This document shows positions 1 to 6,700 of a stretch of DNA of 23,641 bases, piece by piece. Source of the DNA: JBOGIG01 sp050742455 (GTDB lineage Bacteria; Actinomycetota; Acidimicrobiia; Acidimicrobiales; JBOGIG01); NCBI GenBank assembly GCA_050742455.1, contig JBOGIG010000008.1:1-23641 (forward strand). The letters are read 5' to 3'. Numbering within the stretch: position 1 is the stretch's first letter; the number at the start of each line of letters is the position of its first letter. Under the pieces are notes generated by a model. The model was not told the DNA's origin. It did not search any database and saw only the letters and a list, made by a program, of their open reading frames with translations. Position numbers and translations under genes: made by a program.

Positions 1-108
1 AAGCAGACCGAGGTCGCGAACTGGAGGAGGGTCACCGAGAAGCTGCGCGGCAAGAGCGACGAGGTCTTCGACGTCGAGGTACTCGACGTCGCTTTGCTCA
101 GAGGCCAA
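1..108 (-). CDS. Doc/Fic-family toxin, N-terminal fragment (runs off the window)
   Basis: The minus strand carries an open frame starting at a TTG at 108 and still open at base 1, giving 36 residues. It contains EYLDVEDLVALAAQLLG followed by PPPVRDLGLL. This matches the N-terminus of death-on-curing (Doc) proteins of the Fic superfamily, in which a Y-L-D/T-hydrophobic stretch is followed by a V-R-D-x-G-L-L motif. Doc toxins typically phosphorylate EF-Tu and are held inactive by an antitoxin encoded just upstream. The frame overlaps the 3' end of the ribbon-helix-helix gene by 11 bases, as expected for translational coupling in a type II toxin-antitoxin pair. The catalytic Fic motif (HxFxxGNKR-like) would lie beyond the window, so activity cannot be judged. 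The TTG start is a guess, since no ATG or GTG is available at the junction. Confidence 0.72.
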   Translation of the reverse strand, partial: MASEQSDVEYLDVEDLVALAAQLLGDPPPVRDLGLL

Positions 109-301
109 GGCGCTCCAAGGCCTCGCCGTGGACCTCGATCACGCGCTCGGCTGCGCGGCTGATACGGTCGCGGTGCTCGGCTCGCGCCACGTACTCCCGG
201 ACCGCTTGGCGGGCTGCTTGTTGCATCGAGATCCCGTCGAGGTCGGCCCTCCGTTGCAAGGCTGCTTGCTCCCCGTTGGTGAGCCTCAGGGTCATCGCCA
301 T
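98..301 (-). CDS. Ribbon-helix-helix (CopG-like) antitoxin
   Basis: This encodes a 67-residue protein, or 65 residues from the second ATG at 295. The N-terminus has the short strand MTLRLTNGEQAAL followed by two predicted helices (RRADLDGISMQQAARQAVREYVARA), the usual ribbon-helix-helix layout of small dimeric DNA-binding antitoxins. The C-terminal part is charged and would be the toxin-binding tail. Its 3' end overlaps the Doc-like frame. Proteins of this family normally bind the toxin and repress their own operon. A perfect inverted repeat lies eight bases upstream of the first ATG and is the obvious operator candidate. A TACCAT hexamer ends six bases before the first ATG, so the transcript may be leaderless. 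Alternatively AGGCGA could serve the second ATG. No Phd homology was noticed. Confidence 0.8.
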   Translation of the reverse strand: MAMTLRLTNGEQAALQRRADLDGISMQQAARQAVREYVARAEHRDRISRAAERVIEVHGEALERLGL

Positions 302-307
302 TCGCCT

Positions 308-326
308 ATGGTATCATGTTGATACC
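308..326 (-). promoter_or_regulatory. Antitoxin promoter with perfect inverted-repeat operator
   Basis: Bases 310-326 read GGTATCA-TGT-TGATACC, a perfect inverted repeat with 7-base arms and a 3-base spacer. On the minus strand, TACCAT (313-308) fits a TANNNT -10 element and ends six bases before the antitoxin ATG at 301. The -10 and the repeat overlap, so a repressor bound at the repeat would block RNA polymerase. Autoregulation by the RHH antitoxin is inferred from the family; the palindrome is directly visible. Confidence 0.65.
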
Positions 327-348
327 GAGCGAGGGAGCCCCCGACTGA

Positions 349-1947
349 CTACTTCCGGCGCTTCGACGGCTTTCGGCTTTGGCGCTGGTCGCTCGGTCGT
401 GGCCCCTTCGGTAGCGGCTGGTGGCATTCGAACAAGCCATAGACGGTGCCTTCGCCCTTGCTAGTCGCTTCGTCGGCCACCATCACAATGTGGAGTCCCT
501 TGGTTGCTCTCATCCGTCGGCGGAAGTCCGAGATTCTGGGACTGTCGGCGGGCACCTCCATCAGCAGCTGCGCGCCGTTGCTGCCGGTCAGGATGAAGAC
601 CTCCTGGCCTTCGTCGGTACGAACAGCCGTAACTCCGTAGGGGTCGAGCTCGGCGACTTTGGCCGCGATGGACTCGCCCTTCTTGGGTTTCGGCAGGATC
701 GCCAGGAGCGGCACGTCCGTGCCGGCCGGTCGTGGCGCCCCAGGAGGAAACGGCCGGTGAATTCGCGCTCCGGCGCGCAGGGCTGTCACAGATGCCCAGG
801 GCAGGTGGCCGAGAACAACCGGCGTCCCCTGAGGGACGAGGTCGAAGCCAGCCTGTTGGACACGGAGACGGGGAACGTCGGACGCCGGTGCGGGCGGCTT
901 CTGAGCGATGGAGAAACGCGCCGTACGCCCGTTCCCCAGCACGATCTCACCGATGGTGACTTGATCGGCGGAGCCGACTGCGACGGGACCGCGGGCGTCG
1001 AGGGCCGTCATCGCGGCCAGCGCGACGGCCAGCAGCTGGGCGTCCGCCTCTCCCGGATCACCCCCGCTTTCCCGACCGAGCCGAAGCACCGCAGGCACCA
1101 GCTCAGCGTCCGGTGGCCACCCATAACGGAATGCCTTGTTGCGTAGGTCCGGGGGCAGATCCGAGGGTGGCTCCAACATCAGCGAAAGCGTGCCCGATGG
1201 CATCGGTACCGGGAGTCCGGGCTCCCAGTCGTCCAGACCGGCCGGGATATGGCCGCCGGGGTAGAGGACCAGGCCGTGCTGGATACCTGAGTTGCCCATC
1301 ACAACCGCGGCCCAGCTGCCATCGGTATTTTCGATGCTGGTCTCCAGAGCCAGCACGACTCCGTCGTGCCATCGGGTCCAGGGTGCAGCCCTGTAGAAGT
1401 CGAACGCACGCCGGTACAGCAGCTCCCAGTCGGACGGATTCGGCGGCTCGGTAGGCTGCAGGCGACTCGACATGTGGCCGATGAACGAATCGAAGATGTC
1501 CTCAGCCTCCGCTGGTGGCTCGATCGCCCGAACCGGAGGCAAACGATCGCCAGCAACGAGAGACGACAGGATCTCGATGATCCGAACCTCGAGTTCGGGA
1601 GCACAGAGCACCTCGTCCGGTCGCTCCGGTGGTAGGCCTCCGGCCGGCTTGGTGAGGCCCATCTTGAACGCCTGGGCGACCGCGTCATTCTCAGTCGTAC
1701 CTACCGCCACTCCCCGGACCAGACCGGTGTCCATGTCGAGCACCATGGCCGCCCGGACGTGCGGCTCGCCCGCCACGCGTACCGAGTCCGAGATGTCCCG
1801 GCTCAGCACCAGCCACGTCGCGCCACCGTTACGCCCGCCTCTCCTCCCCGTCTTGCTGGTCATCGAAGCCACTCTGCCAGACCCGGCCAAGGTTGATTGG
1901 AACTGCAGGAGGCCAAGATAGGGGGCCGAGGTGAACTCGATGCCCAC
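349..1947 (-). CDS. Hypothetical protein, DUF6930/DUF7309-like architecture
   Basis: This is an open frame of 532 codons from a GTG at 1947. A likelier start is the ATG at 1863 (residue 29), which gives about 504 residues beginning MTSKTGRRGG; neither start has a convincing Shine-Dalgarno. From residue 65 the protein has a strand-rich stretch MVLDMDTGLVRGVAV and then PDEVLCAPELEVRIIEIL, followed by LLYRRAFDFYRAAPWTRWHDG and AAVVMGNSGIQHGLVLYPGG around residues 180-235. This order resembles uncharacterised proteins annotated DUF6930/DUF7309 (recalled from memory, not searched). The C-terminus is basic and serine/proline-rich (RQSRKPSKRRK). There is no signal peptide, membrane segment or catalytic motif that I recognise. 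It stands alone between the toxin-antitoxin pair and tRNA-Leu. Its function is unknown. Confidence 0.7.
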   Translation of the reverse strand: MGIEFTSAPYLGLLQFQSTLAGSGRVASMTSKTGRRGGRNGGATWLVLSRDISDSVRVAGEPHVRAAMVLDMDTGLVRGVAVGTTENDAVAQAFKMGLTKPAGGLPPERPDEVLCAPELEVRIIEILSSLVAGDRLPPVRAIEPPAEAEDIFDSFIGHMSSRLQPTEPPNPSDWELLYRRAFDFYRAAPWTRWHDGVVLALETSIENTDGSWAAVVMGNSGIQHGLVLYPGGHIPAGLDDWEPGLPVPMPSGTLSLMLEPPSDLPPDLRNKAFRYGWPPDAELVPAVLRLGRESGGDPGEADAQLLAVALAAMTALDARGPVAVGSADQVTIGEIVLGNGRTARFSIAQKPPAPASDVPRLRVQQAGFDLVPQGTPVVLGHLPWASVTALRAGARIHRPFPPGAPRPAGTDVPLLAILPKPKKGESIAAKVAELDPYGVTAVRTDEGQEVFILTGSNGAQLLMEVPADSPRISDFRRRMRATKGLHIVMVADEATSKGEGTVYGLFECHQPLPKGPRPSDQRQSRKPSKRRK

Positions 1948-2180
1948 GGCGGTGTTCCGGACGGAGCTGGCGCTGGCCGGGTGGAACCGGAGGCGACCGA
2001 TGGCCGGTTGGGGCGTCTGGCCATCAGCTCACCTACGACCCGGCCCGCCGGGTGGTGACCGTCGAGTCGCACCTCGGCCCGGGTGGGGGCGAGCCGTCAG
2101 CACGCGCTCCGCGGCCAGGAAGCGGGCCAACGGGGGGCGCAACATGCGCGCCAGGCGCCGAGCCCGTGGGCAAAGGTAAG
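1948..2180. other. Non-coding stretch beside tRNA-Leu, nothing recognised
   Basis: This stretch lies between the hypothetical gene and the 3' end of tRNA-Leu; it extends to 1864 if the ATG at 1863 is used. Short open frames on both strands (for example minus-strand residues beginning EVRLDGHHPAGRVVGELMARR) carry no recognisable domain and no ribosome binding site. I see no clear direct repeat of the tRNA 3' end and no integrase, so no attachment site is called. Confidence 0.3.
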
Positions 2181-2264
2181 TGTCGGAGGGGGGACTTGAA
2201 CCCCCACGCCCTTGCGGGCACTAGCCCCTCAAGCTAGCGCGTCTGCCTATTCCGCCACTCCGAC
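2181..2264 (-). tRNA. tRNA-Leu, anticodon GAG
   Basis: The 84-base minus-strand sequence folds as a class II tRNA. Acceptor arms GTCGGAG (2264-2258) and CTCCGAC (2188-2182) pair, with discriminator A at 2181. The anticodon stem CTAGC/GCTAG encloses the loop TTGAGGG, placing the anticodon GAG at 2230-2228. A long variable arm (GTGCCCGCAAGGGCGT) and a T arm with GTTCAAGTC follow. It reads CUC and CUU leucine codons. The CCA end is not encoded (CTTACC follows), so it must be added post-transcriptionally, as is common in this phylum. Confidence 0.96.
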
Positions 2265-2342
2265 TGGTCCGGGCCGAACCCGCCCGGCGTAGAACTCTAT
2301 ATCAGCGCCTCGCGGACGGAGAACCCATGGCCGCCTTGGAAG

Positions 2343-2362
2343 CCCCACCCCCCCAGGTGGGG
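2343..2362 (-). terminator. GC-rich hairpin just after the last importer gene
   Basis: CCCCACC (2343-2349) pairs perfectly with GGTGGGG (2356-2362) around a 6-base loop. It sits directly after the stop codon of the final permease gene, between it and tRNA-Leu. There is no T-run on the minus strand, so it is not a textbook intrinsic terminator; it may mark the end of the operon mRNA or protect the 3' end. Confidence 0.4.
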
Positions 2363-2363
2363 T

Positions 2364-3323
2364 CTATGAAAGGCGCACCCGGGGATCGAGGACGGCGTAG
2401 AGGGCATCAACAACGATATTGGCCACCACGATGAAGGCCGAGGCCAGGATGACCAGGCCGATGATGACGGGCAGGTCCTGGCGGGTGATCGAATTGATGA
2501 TCTGCTGGCCGAGACCAGGCAGGCCGAACACCGTTTCGGTGACGATGACCCCCCCCAGCAGGGTGCCCAGGTCGATGCCGAACTGAGTCACCACCGGGGT
2601 CAGGGCGCTGCGCAGGCCGTGGCGGTAAACCACCCTTCGCTCCCGCAGTCCCTTCGCCCGGGCCGTTCGTATGTAGTCCTCACCCAACACGTCGAGCATC
2701 CCGCCCCGGGTCAGACGCGAGTAAGTGGCCGCCGTCACCAGCGCGATGGTGAACCAAGGCAGGATCATGTGGCGAAACCACTCAAAGACACTGGTGGTGA
2801 GGCCCACGTAACCCGACCCGGGAAAGAAGTCCACCCCGGCCAGGTGAAGCCGAAAGAACAGCAACAGCAACAGGAGCTCACCCAGCACAAAGGTGGGCAT
2901 GGAGTAGAAGAGCAGGGCCAGGCCGGTCGTGGTCCGGTCCTGGATGGACCGGGGACGGGTGGCGGCCAGCACCCCCGAGGTGACGCCGATGATGAGCCAT
3001 ATGATGGCCCCGCCGATGGCCAGGGAGGCGGTCACGGGCAGATCCTGCTTGATGATGGTGGTCACCGGGACCGAATTGACGTAGGAGTACCCCAGATTGC
3101 CGTGCAGCAGCCTCCACAGGAAACTGCCGTACTGGCTCAGGACCGAATGATCCAAGCCCAATCGCTGTCTGACCAGGTTGATGGTCTGAGTGGTGGCCTG
3201 ATGGCCGGCTATGAGGCGGGCCGGGTCATGGGGCGCCACGAAGTACAAGATGAACACGATGGTGCTGGCGATCCACATGACGACGATGCCAAAGAAGGTG
3301 CGACGGAGAAGGAAGCGGGCCAT
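2364..3323 (-). CDS. Peptide-type ABC transporter permease, DppB/OppB-like
   Basis: This 319-residue inner-membrane permease belongs to the BPD_transp_1 family. It starts with the MARFLLRR leader and first membrane helix typical of DppB/OppB/GsiC proteins. The periplasmic region contains the family pattern RLGLDHSVLSQYGSFLWRLLHGNLGYSYVNSVPV (residues about 53-87). About five further hydrophobic segments follow. The cytoplasmic EAA loop, which docks on the ATPase, reads EDYIRTARAKGLRERRVVYRHGLR (around 217-240), and the protein ends DALYAVLDPRVRLS, as the family does. It is the last gene of the importer operon, 8 bases downstream of the DppC-like permease with an AGGCGA ribosome site. With its partner it forms the membrane channel for an oligopeptide, dipeptide or related solute; the substrate cannot be read from this subunit. 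Confidence 0.93.
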   Translation of the reverse strand: MARFLLRRTFFGIVVMWIASTIVFILYFVAPHDPARLIAGHQATTQTINLVRQRLGLDHSVLSQYGSFLWRLLHGNLGYSYVNSVPVTTIIKQDLPVTASLAIGGAIIWLIIGVTSGVLAATRPRSIQDRTTTGLALLFYSMPTFVLGELLLLLLFFRLHLAGVDFFPGSGYVGLTTSVFEWFRHMILPWFTIALVTAATYSRLTRGGMLDVLGEDYIRTARAKGLRERRVVYRHGLRSALTPVVTQFGIDLGTLLGGVIVTETVFGLPGLGQQIINSITRQDLPVIIGLVILASAFIVVANIVVDALYAVLDPRVRLS

Positions 3324-3331
3324 TATTTCGC

Positions 3332-4297
3332 CTAGTTGGTCTCGAATAGTCGGTTGTATCGGGGATCGAAGGCGTCACGGACGCTGTCGCCCAGCAAATT
3401 GAAGGCCAGCGTGGTGATCAGCAGGGCCAGCGCGGGGAAGACCAGGTACCAGTAGGCCACCTGGTAGTAGCTGAGCGAGGTGGCCAGCATGCCACCCCAG
3501 GTGGCGGTGGGAGGGGGGACGCCCACACCGAGGAACGACAAAGTGGCCTCGAAGACGATGGAAAGCGGGATCAACAGTGTCAGGTAGACGATGACCGGAG
3601 CCAGGATGTTGGGCAGGATGTCGACAAACATGATGCGCAGGTTGCCCGCCCCCAGGGACCTGGCTGCCTCGACGAACTCCTTTTCCTTGAGCGACAGGAC
3701 CTGGCCTCGCACGATGCGCCCTACCGAAGAGAAAGAGAAGAAGGCGATCACAGCCACCGAGATCTGCAAGCTCGGCCCAACCACCGACACCAGGGCGATG
3801 GCGAATACCAGATACGGGAGCGATAACACCACGTCGATTAGGCGGCCCAGCACCAGATCTACCACGCCGCCGAAAAAGCCGGCCAGCATGCCGACGACGA
3901 TCCCGACCGACACGGCCAGGACGCTGGCCACGACGCCCGCCAGCAGGGAGATACGTGCTCCATAGAAAACCCGGACCAATATGTCCCGGCCCAGCTCGTC
4001 GGTGCCAAGGGGGAAGATGTGATTGGGACCCACCGGGATGCCCCTGGGGCTCAGCCCGGTGGTGCGGTACTGGGCGTTGGGGCCATGGCCGACCAGATGA
4101 GCCACCACCGGAGCCAGCAGGGCCATGAGGATGATTAGGAATATGACCACCAGGGACCCGACCGCCACTTTGTCGTGGCGGAGACGTTCGAAGGCCAGGC
4201 TCCACGGACTGCGTCCCTCGATGGGATTGGGGCCCATCACGGCATCATCAGGTCCGAGAGGAGCGCCAGGAAGGTCGGGCATCAACGTCTGAGTCAT
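3332..4297 (-). CDS. Peptide-type ABC transporter permease, DppC/OppC-like
   Basis: This 321-residue permease pairs with the DppB-like protein. A proline-rich cytoplasmic N-terminus with the OppC_N pattern SPWSLAFERLRHDKVAVGSLVVIFLI leads into the first membrane helix. A periplasmic loop follows with FPLGTDELGRDILVRVFYGARISLLAGV (about residues 94-121), which is diagnostic of DppC/OppC. The EAA loop is EKEFVEAARSLGAGNLRIMFVDILPN (about 206-231). The ending LGDSVRDAFDPRYNRL is typical. Its ATG overlaps the stop of the upstream ATPase gene as ATGA, so translation is coupled. All expected membrane segments are present and the length is normal, so it should be functional. Confidence 0.93.
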   Translation of the reverse strand: MTQTLMPDLPGAPLGPDDAVMGPNPIEGRSPWSLAFERLRHDKVAVGSLVVIFLIILMALLAPVVAHLVGHGPNAQYRTTGLSPRGIPVGPNHIFPLGTDELGRDILVRVFYGARISLLAGVVASVLAVSVGIVVGMLAGFFGGVVDLVLGRLIDVVLSLPYLVFAIALVSVVGPSLQISVAVIAFFSFSSVGRIVRGQVLSLKEKEFVEAARSLGAGNLRIMFVDILPNILAPVIVYLTLLIPLSIVFEATLSFLGVGVPPPTATWGGMLATSLSYYQVAYWYLVFPALALLITTLAFNLLGDSVRDAFDPRYNRLFETN

Positions 4298-5400
4298 CGC
4301 AGGTCCCCTTCATGCCGCTGCGAAAAAGCGCCCAAGGCGCTGGGGGCCTTTGTTAGCACCGGGGCACTGACCAGGCGTTCATCATCGGTTAGGGCGAAGT
4401 GGCACGCCGCCTGGTGACCGGCTCCGTCGGCGAACTTGGCCTCAAGGACCGGTACCTCTCGGGAACAGATGTCCTGGGCTTTGGGACAGCGGGGGTGGAA
4501 CCGGCAGCCCGAGGGCGGGTTGACCGGCGAAGGTACATCTCCGCTTAGCACTATGCGCTTTCGCCTGTCAGCCTCATCGGGATCGGCCACTGGGACAGCG
4601 GACAGGAGGGCCTTGGTGTAGGGATGGCGGGGGTGAGCATACAGGTCGGACTTGTCGGCTATTTCGACGATCTGTCCCAGGTACATGACACCGACCCGAT
4701 CGCTGACGTGTCGCACCACCGCCAGGTCATGGGCGATGAAGACGTACGTCAGATTGAACGACCCCTGGAGATCGTCCAACAGGTTGATCACCTGGGCCTG
4801 GATGGACACGTCCAGGGCCGAGACCGGCTCGTCGCACACGATCAGCTCGGGCTGGAGGGAGAGGGCCCGGGCTACACCGATGCGTTGGCGCTGGCCTCCT
4901 GAAAACTCCGCCGGGAAGCGGTTGTAGTGCTCGGGATTCAGGCCTACCTGTTCCATGAGTGCCTGAATCTTGTGGCGGCGATCCTCGCCCTTGGCCACAT
5001 TGTGGATGGCGAAGGTGTCCCCGATGATGGAGCCGACCCGGCGCCGGGGATTGAGGGAACCGTAGGGATCCTGGAAGATCATCTGCATGCGACGGCGGTA
5101 GGGTCGGAGCCGACGAGGGGAAAGCTTTGATATATCGTCACCGTCGAACTCGACCTGGCCCGAAGTCAGGTCGTAGAGCCTGGTGATGCAGCGGGCGAGG
5201 GTCGACTTACCGCAGCCGGTTTCCCCGACCAGAGCAAACGTCTCGCCCCGGCGGATTTCCAGGGTCACCTGGTCCACCGCTTGAACCTTTTCCCTGCTGC
5301 GACGAAACAGGCTGGTAGAGCGAACGGGGAAGTGCTTGGTCACATCGGTGACTCGGACCAACGTATTGGCGTCGTTGGGGATGGCGGTGAGATCGCTCAC
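4294..5400 (-). CDS. Peptide-type ABC transporter ATPase, OppF/DppF-like
   Basis: This is a 368-residue ATPase. The open frame runs further upstream, but the real start is most likely the GTG at 5400, which overlaps the stop of the preceding ATPase as GTGA; the upstream extension has no family similarity. Visible motifs are Walker A GETGCGKS (residues 59-66), the Q-loop IFQDPYGSLNPRRRVG, the signature FSGGQRQRIGVARAL, Walker B LIVCDEPVSALD and the H-loop IAHDL. The C-terminal OppF extension has cysteines in the spacing CRFHPRC-6-C and a later AACHF, the pattern reported to bind a [4Fe-4S] cluster in some actinobacterial Opp/Dpp ATPases. With the OppD-like partner it forms the heterodimeric motor of the importer. 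Confidence 0.93.
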   Translation of the reverse strand: MSDLTAIPNDANTLVRVTDVTKHFPVRSTSLFRRSREKVQAVDQVTLEIRRGETFALVGETGCGKSTLARCITRLYDLTSGQVEFDGDDISKLSPRRLRPYRRRMQMIFQDPYGSLNPRRRVGSIIGDTFAIHNVAKGEDRRHKIQALMEQVGLNPEHYNRFPAEFSGGQRQRIGVARALSLQPELIVCDEPVSALDVSIQAQVINLLDDLQGSFNLTYVFIAHDLAVVRHVSDRVGVMYLGQIVEIADKSDLYAHPRHPYTKALLSAVPVADPDEADRRKRIVLSGDVPSPVNPPSGCRFHPRCPKAQDICSREVPVLEAKFADGAGHQAACHFALTDDERLVSAPVLTKAPSALGAFSQRHEGDLR

Positions 5401-6548
5401 GGCATGTCCGTTGGCACAGGTTCGGCCGCACCCGACGAGCCATTTGGATCGGATTTGACAGGTACGGGGGGAAAGCCAGTTCCTTTGGGAGTAGGAGTGC
5501 CGGCGAACCGGGCCCGCTCGGCCTGCACCTCGGGCGAAGTCCCCACCAGGTTGGGAGGGAGCCAGCAGGCTGACCGGTGCCCGGGGACGGTGCCGACCTG
5601 GCGGAGGGGGGGGACCTCGGTGCGACACCGGTCCATGACGAAGCGGCACCGGGGACTGAACGGGCACCCCGGCGGGGGATCTATGAGGCTGGGAGGCTGG
5701 CCCAGGATAGGAGTAAGGCGCTCGTTCTCCCGTCCTGCTTCGAGGTGAGGCAGGGAGGCCAGCAGGCCCACCGTGTAGGGGTGGTGGGGCTGGTAGTAGA
5801 TGGTGCGTCGCTCGGCCATCTCCATGGGCCGACCTGCATACATGATCATGACCTCATGGGCCATGTCGGCCACGATGCCCAGGTCGTGGGTGATCATGAT
5901 GATGGCCGTACCGAACTCGTCCTGTAGACCCTTCATCAATTCGATGATCTGGGCCTGGATGGTGACGTCCAGGGCGGTAGTGGGCTCGTCAGCGATGAGC
6001 AGCGACGGATTCAGGGACAGGGCCATGGCGATCATGGCCCGCTGACGCATTCCCCCGGAGAACTGATGAGGAAAGTCGTCCACCCGCTTATCCGGTCGCG
6101 GTATGCCCACCAGGCCCAAGAGTTCGATGGCCCGCAAGCGCGCTTTGGCCTTGGGCAGGGATTCGTGCGCCCGGATCATCTCCACGATCTGCCAACCCAC
6201 CCGATAATAAGGGTGCAGGGCCGACAGCGGGTCCTGAAAGATCATTGCGATCTGTGAACCGCGTATGGCTCTGAGGGCCGCGGGCGACATGGTGAGGAGG
6301 TCTTCGCCCTCGTACAGGGCCTGGCCCGTGACCCGGGCCCCGCTGGTGAGGCCGACGATGGTCTGGGTCGACACGCTCTTGCCCGAGCCCGATTCGCCCA
6401 CGATGCCCAATGTCCGTCCCCGTTCGATGCTGAACGAGACGCCTCTCACCGCCTCCACCACGCCATCAGGCGTGGGGAAGGAGACCTTCAGATCCTTTAC
6501 ATCCAACAACGTTATGCCCGCTCGACCTTCATCTGTCGATGTATACAC
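5397..6548 (-). CDS. Peptide-type ABC transporter ATPase, OppD/DppD-like
   Basis: This 383-residue ATPase is read from a GTG at 6548; a downstream TTG near residue 14 is possible because no strong ribosome site precedes the GTG. Walker A is GESGSGKS (51-58), the Q-loop IFQDPLSALHPYY (about 103-115), the signature FSGGMRQR (163-170), Walker B LLIADEPTTALD and the H-loop ITHDLG. The oligopeptide-transporter C-terminal domain contains QPPSLIDPPPGCPFSPRC and further cysteines (CX5C, CX6C and a later C), again the possible [4Fe-4S] pattern. After about residue 335 comes a proline- and glycine-rich tail without obvious domain. It is the first ATPase of the operon, 152 bases after the binding-protein gene. 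Confidence 0.93.
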   Translation of the reverse strand: MYTSTDEGRAGITLLDVKDLKVSFPTPDGVVEAVRGVSFSIERGRTLGIVGESGSGKSVSTQTIVGLTSGARVTGQALYEGEDLLTMSPAALRAIRGSQIAMIFQDPLSALHPYYRVGWQIVEMIRAHESLPKAKARLRAIELLGLVGIPRPDKRVDDFPHQFSGGMRQRAMIAMALSLNPSLLIADEPTTALDVTIQAQIIELMKGLQDEFGTAIIMITHDLGIVADMAHEVMIMYAGRPMEMAERRTIYYQPHHPYTVGLLASLPHLEAGRENERLTPILGQPPSLIDPPPGCPFSPRCRFVMDRCRTEVPPLRQVGTVPGHRSACWLPPNLVGTSPEVQAERARFAGTPTPKGTGFPPVPVKSDPNGSSGAAEPVPTDMP

Positions 6549-6636
6549 GCTCAGTGGGGGTCCTGCGCCGCGACCCCGGGAACAAAGTCTCCGTGGGCAG
6601 GTTCGGCAGTGGCAACGCCCCGGTTGGCTAACCCAG

Positions 6637-6682
6637 GTTGGCTACCCCCCGAACGCCTCTAGGGCGACAGGGGGTAGCCAAC
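6637..6682 (-). promoter_or_regulatory. Long intercistronic hairpin downstream of the binding-protein gene
   Basis: GTTGGCTACCCCC (6637-6649) and GGGGGTAGCCAAC (6670-6682) form a perfect 13-base stem around a 20-base loop that can itself pair (CGCC/GGCG). The hairpin starts 18 bases after the stop of the binding-protein gene and lies before the ATPase genes. A second GGTTGGCTA copy at 6622-6630 repeats the left arm (6636-6644), so two alternative pairings exist. There is no T-tract. A role in stabilising the binding-protein mRNA or reducing read-through is inferred; such hairpins after solute-binding genes are well known. Confidence 0.7.
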
Positions 6683-6700
6683 GGGATCAGTGCAGTCCGG

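Noticed and set aside
421..1146. 241-codon plus-strand frame opposite the hypothetical gene
   Set aside because: Low-complexity Arg/Gly-rich translation without a ribosome site. The minus frame is longer and resembles known uncharacterised proteins, so I kept that one.
2033..2237. Short frames across tRNA-Leu
   Set aside because: They are translations of the tRNA itself and its flank.
5401..5667. Upstream extension of the OppF-like ATPase
   Set aside because: It lies inside the OppD-like gene, is rich in Pro/Arg and lacks similarity; the GTGA overlap at 5400 is the natural start.
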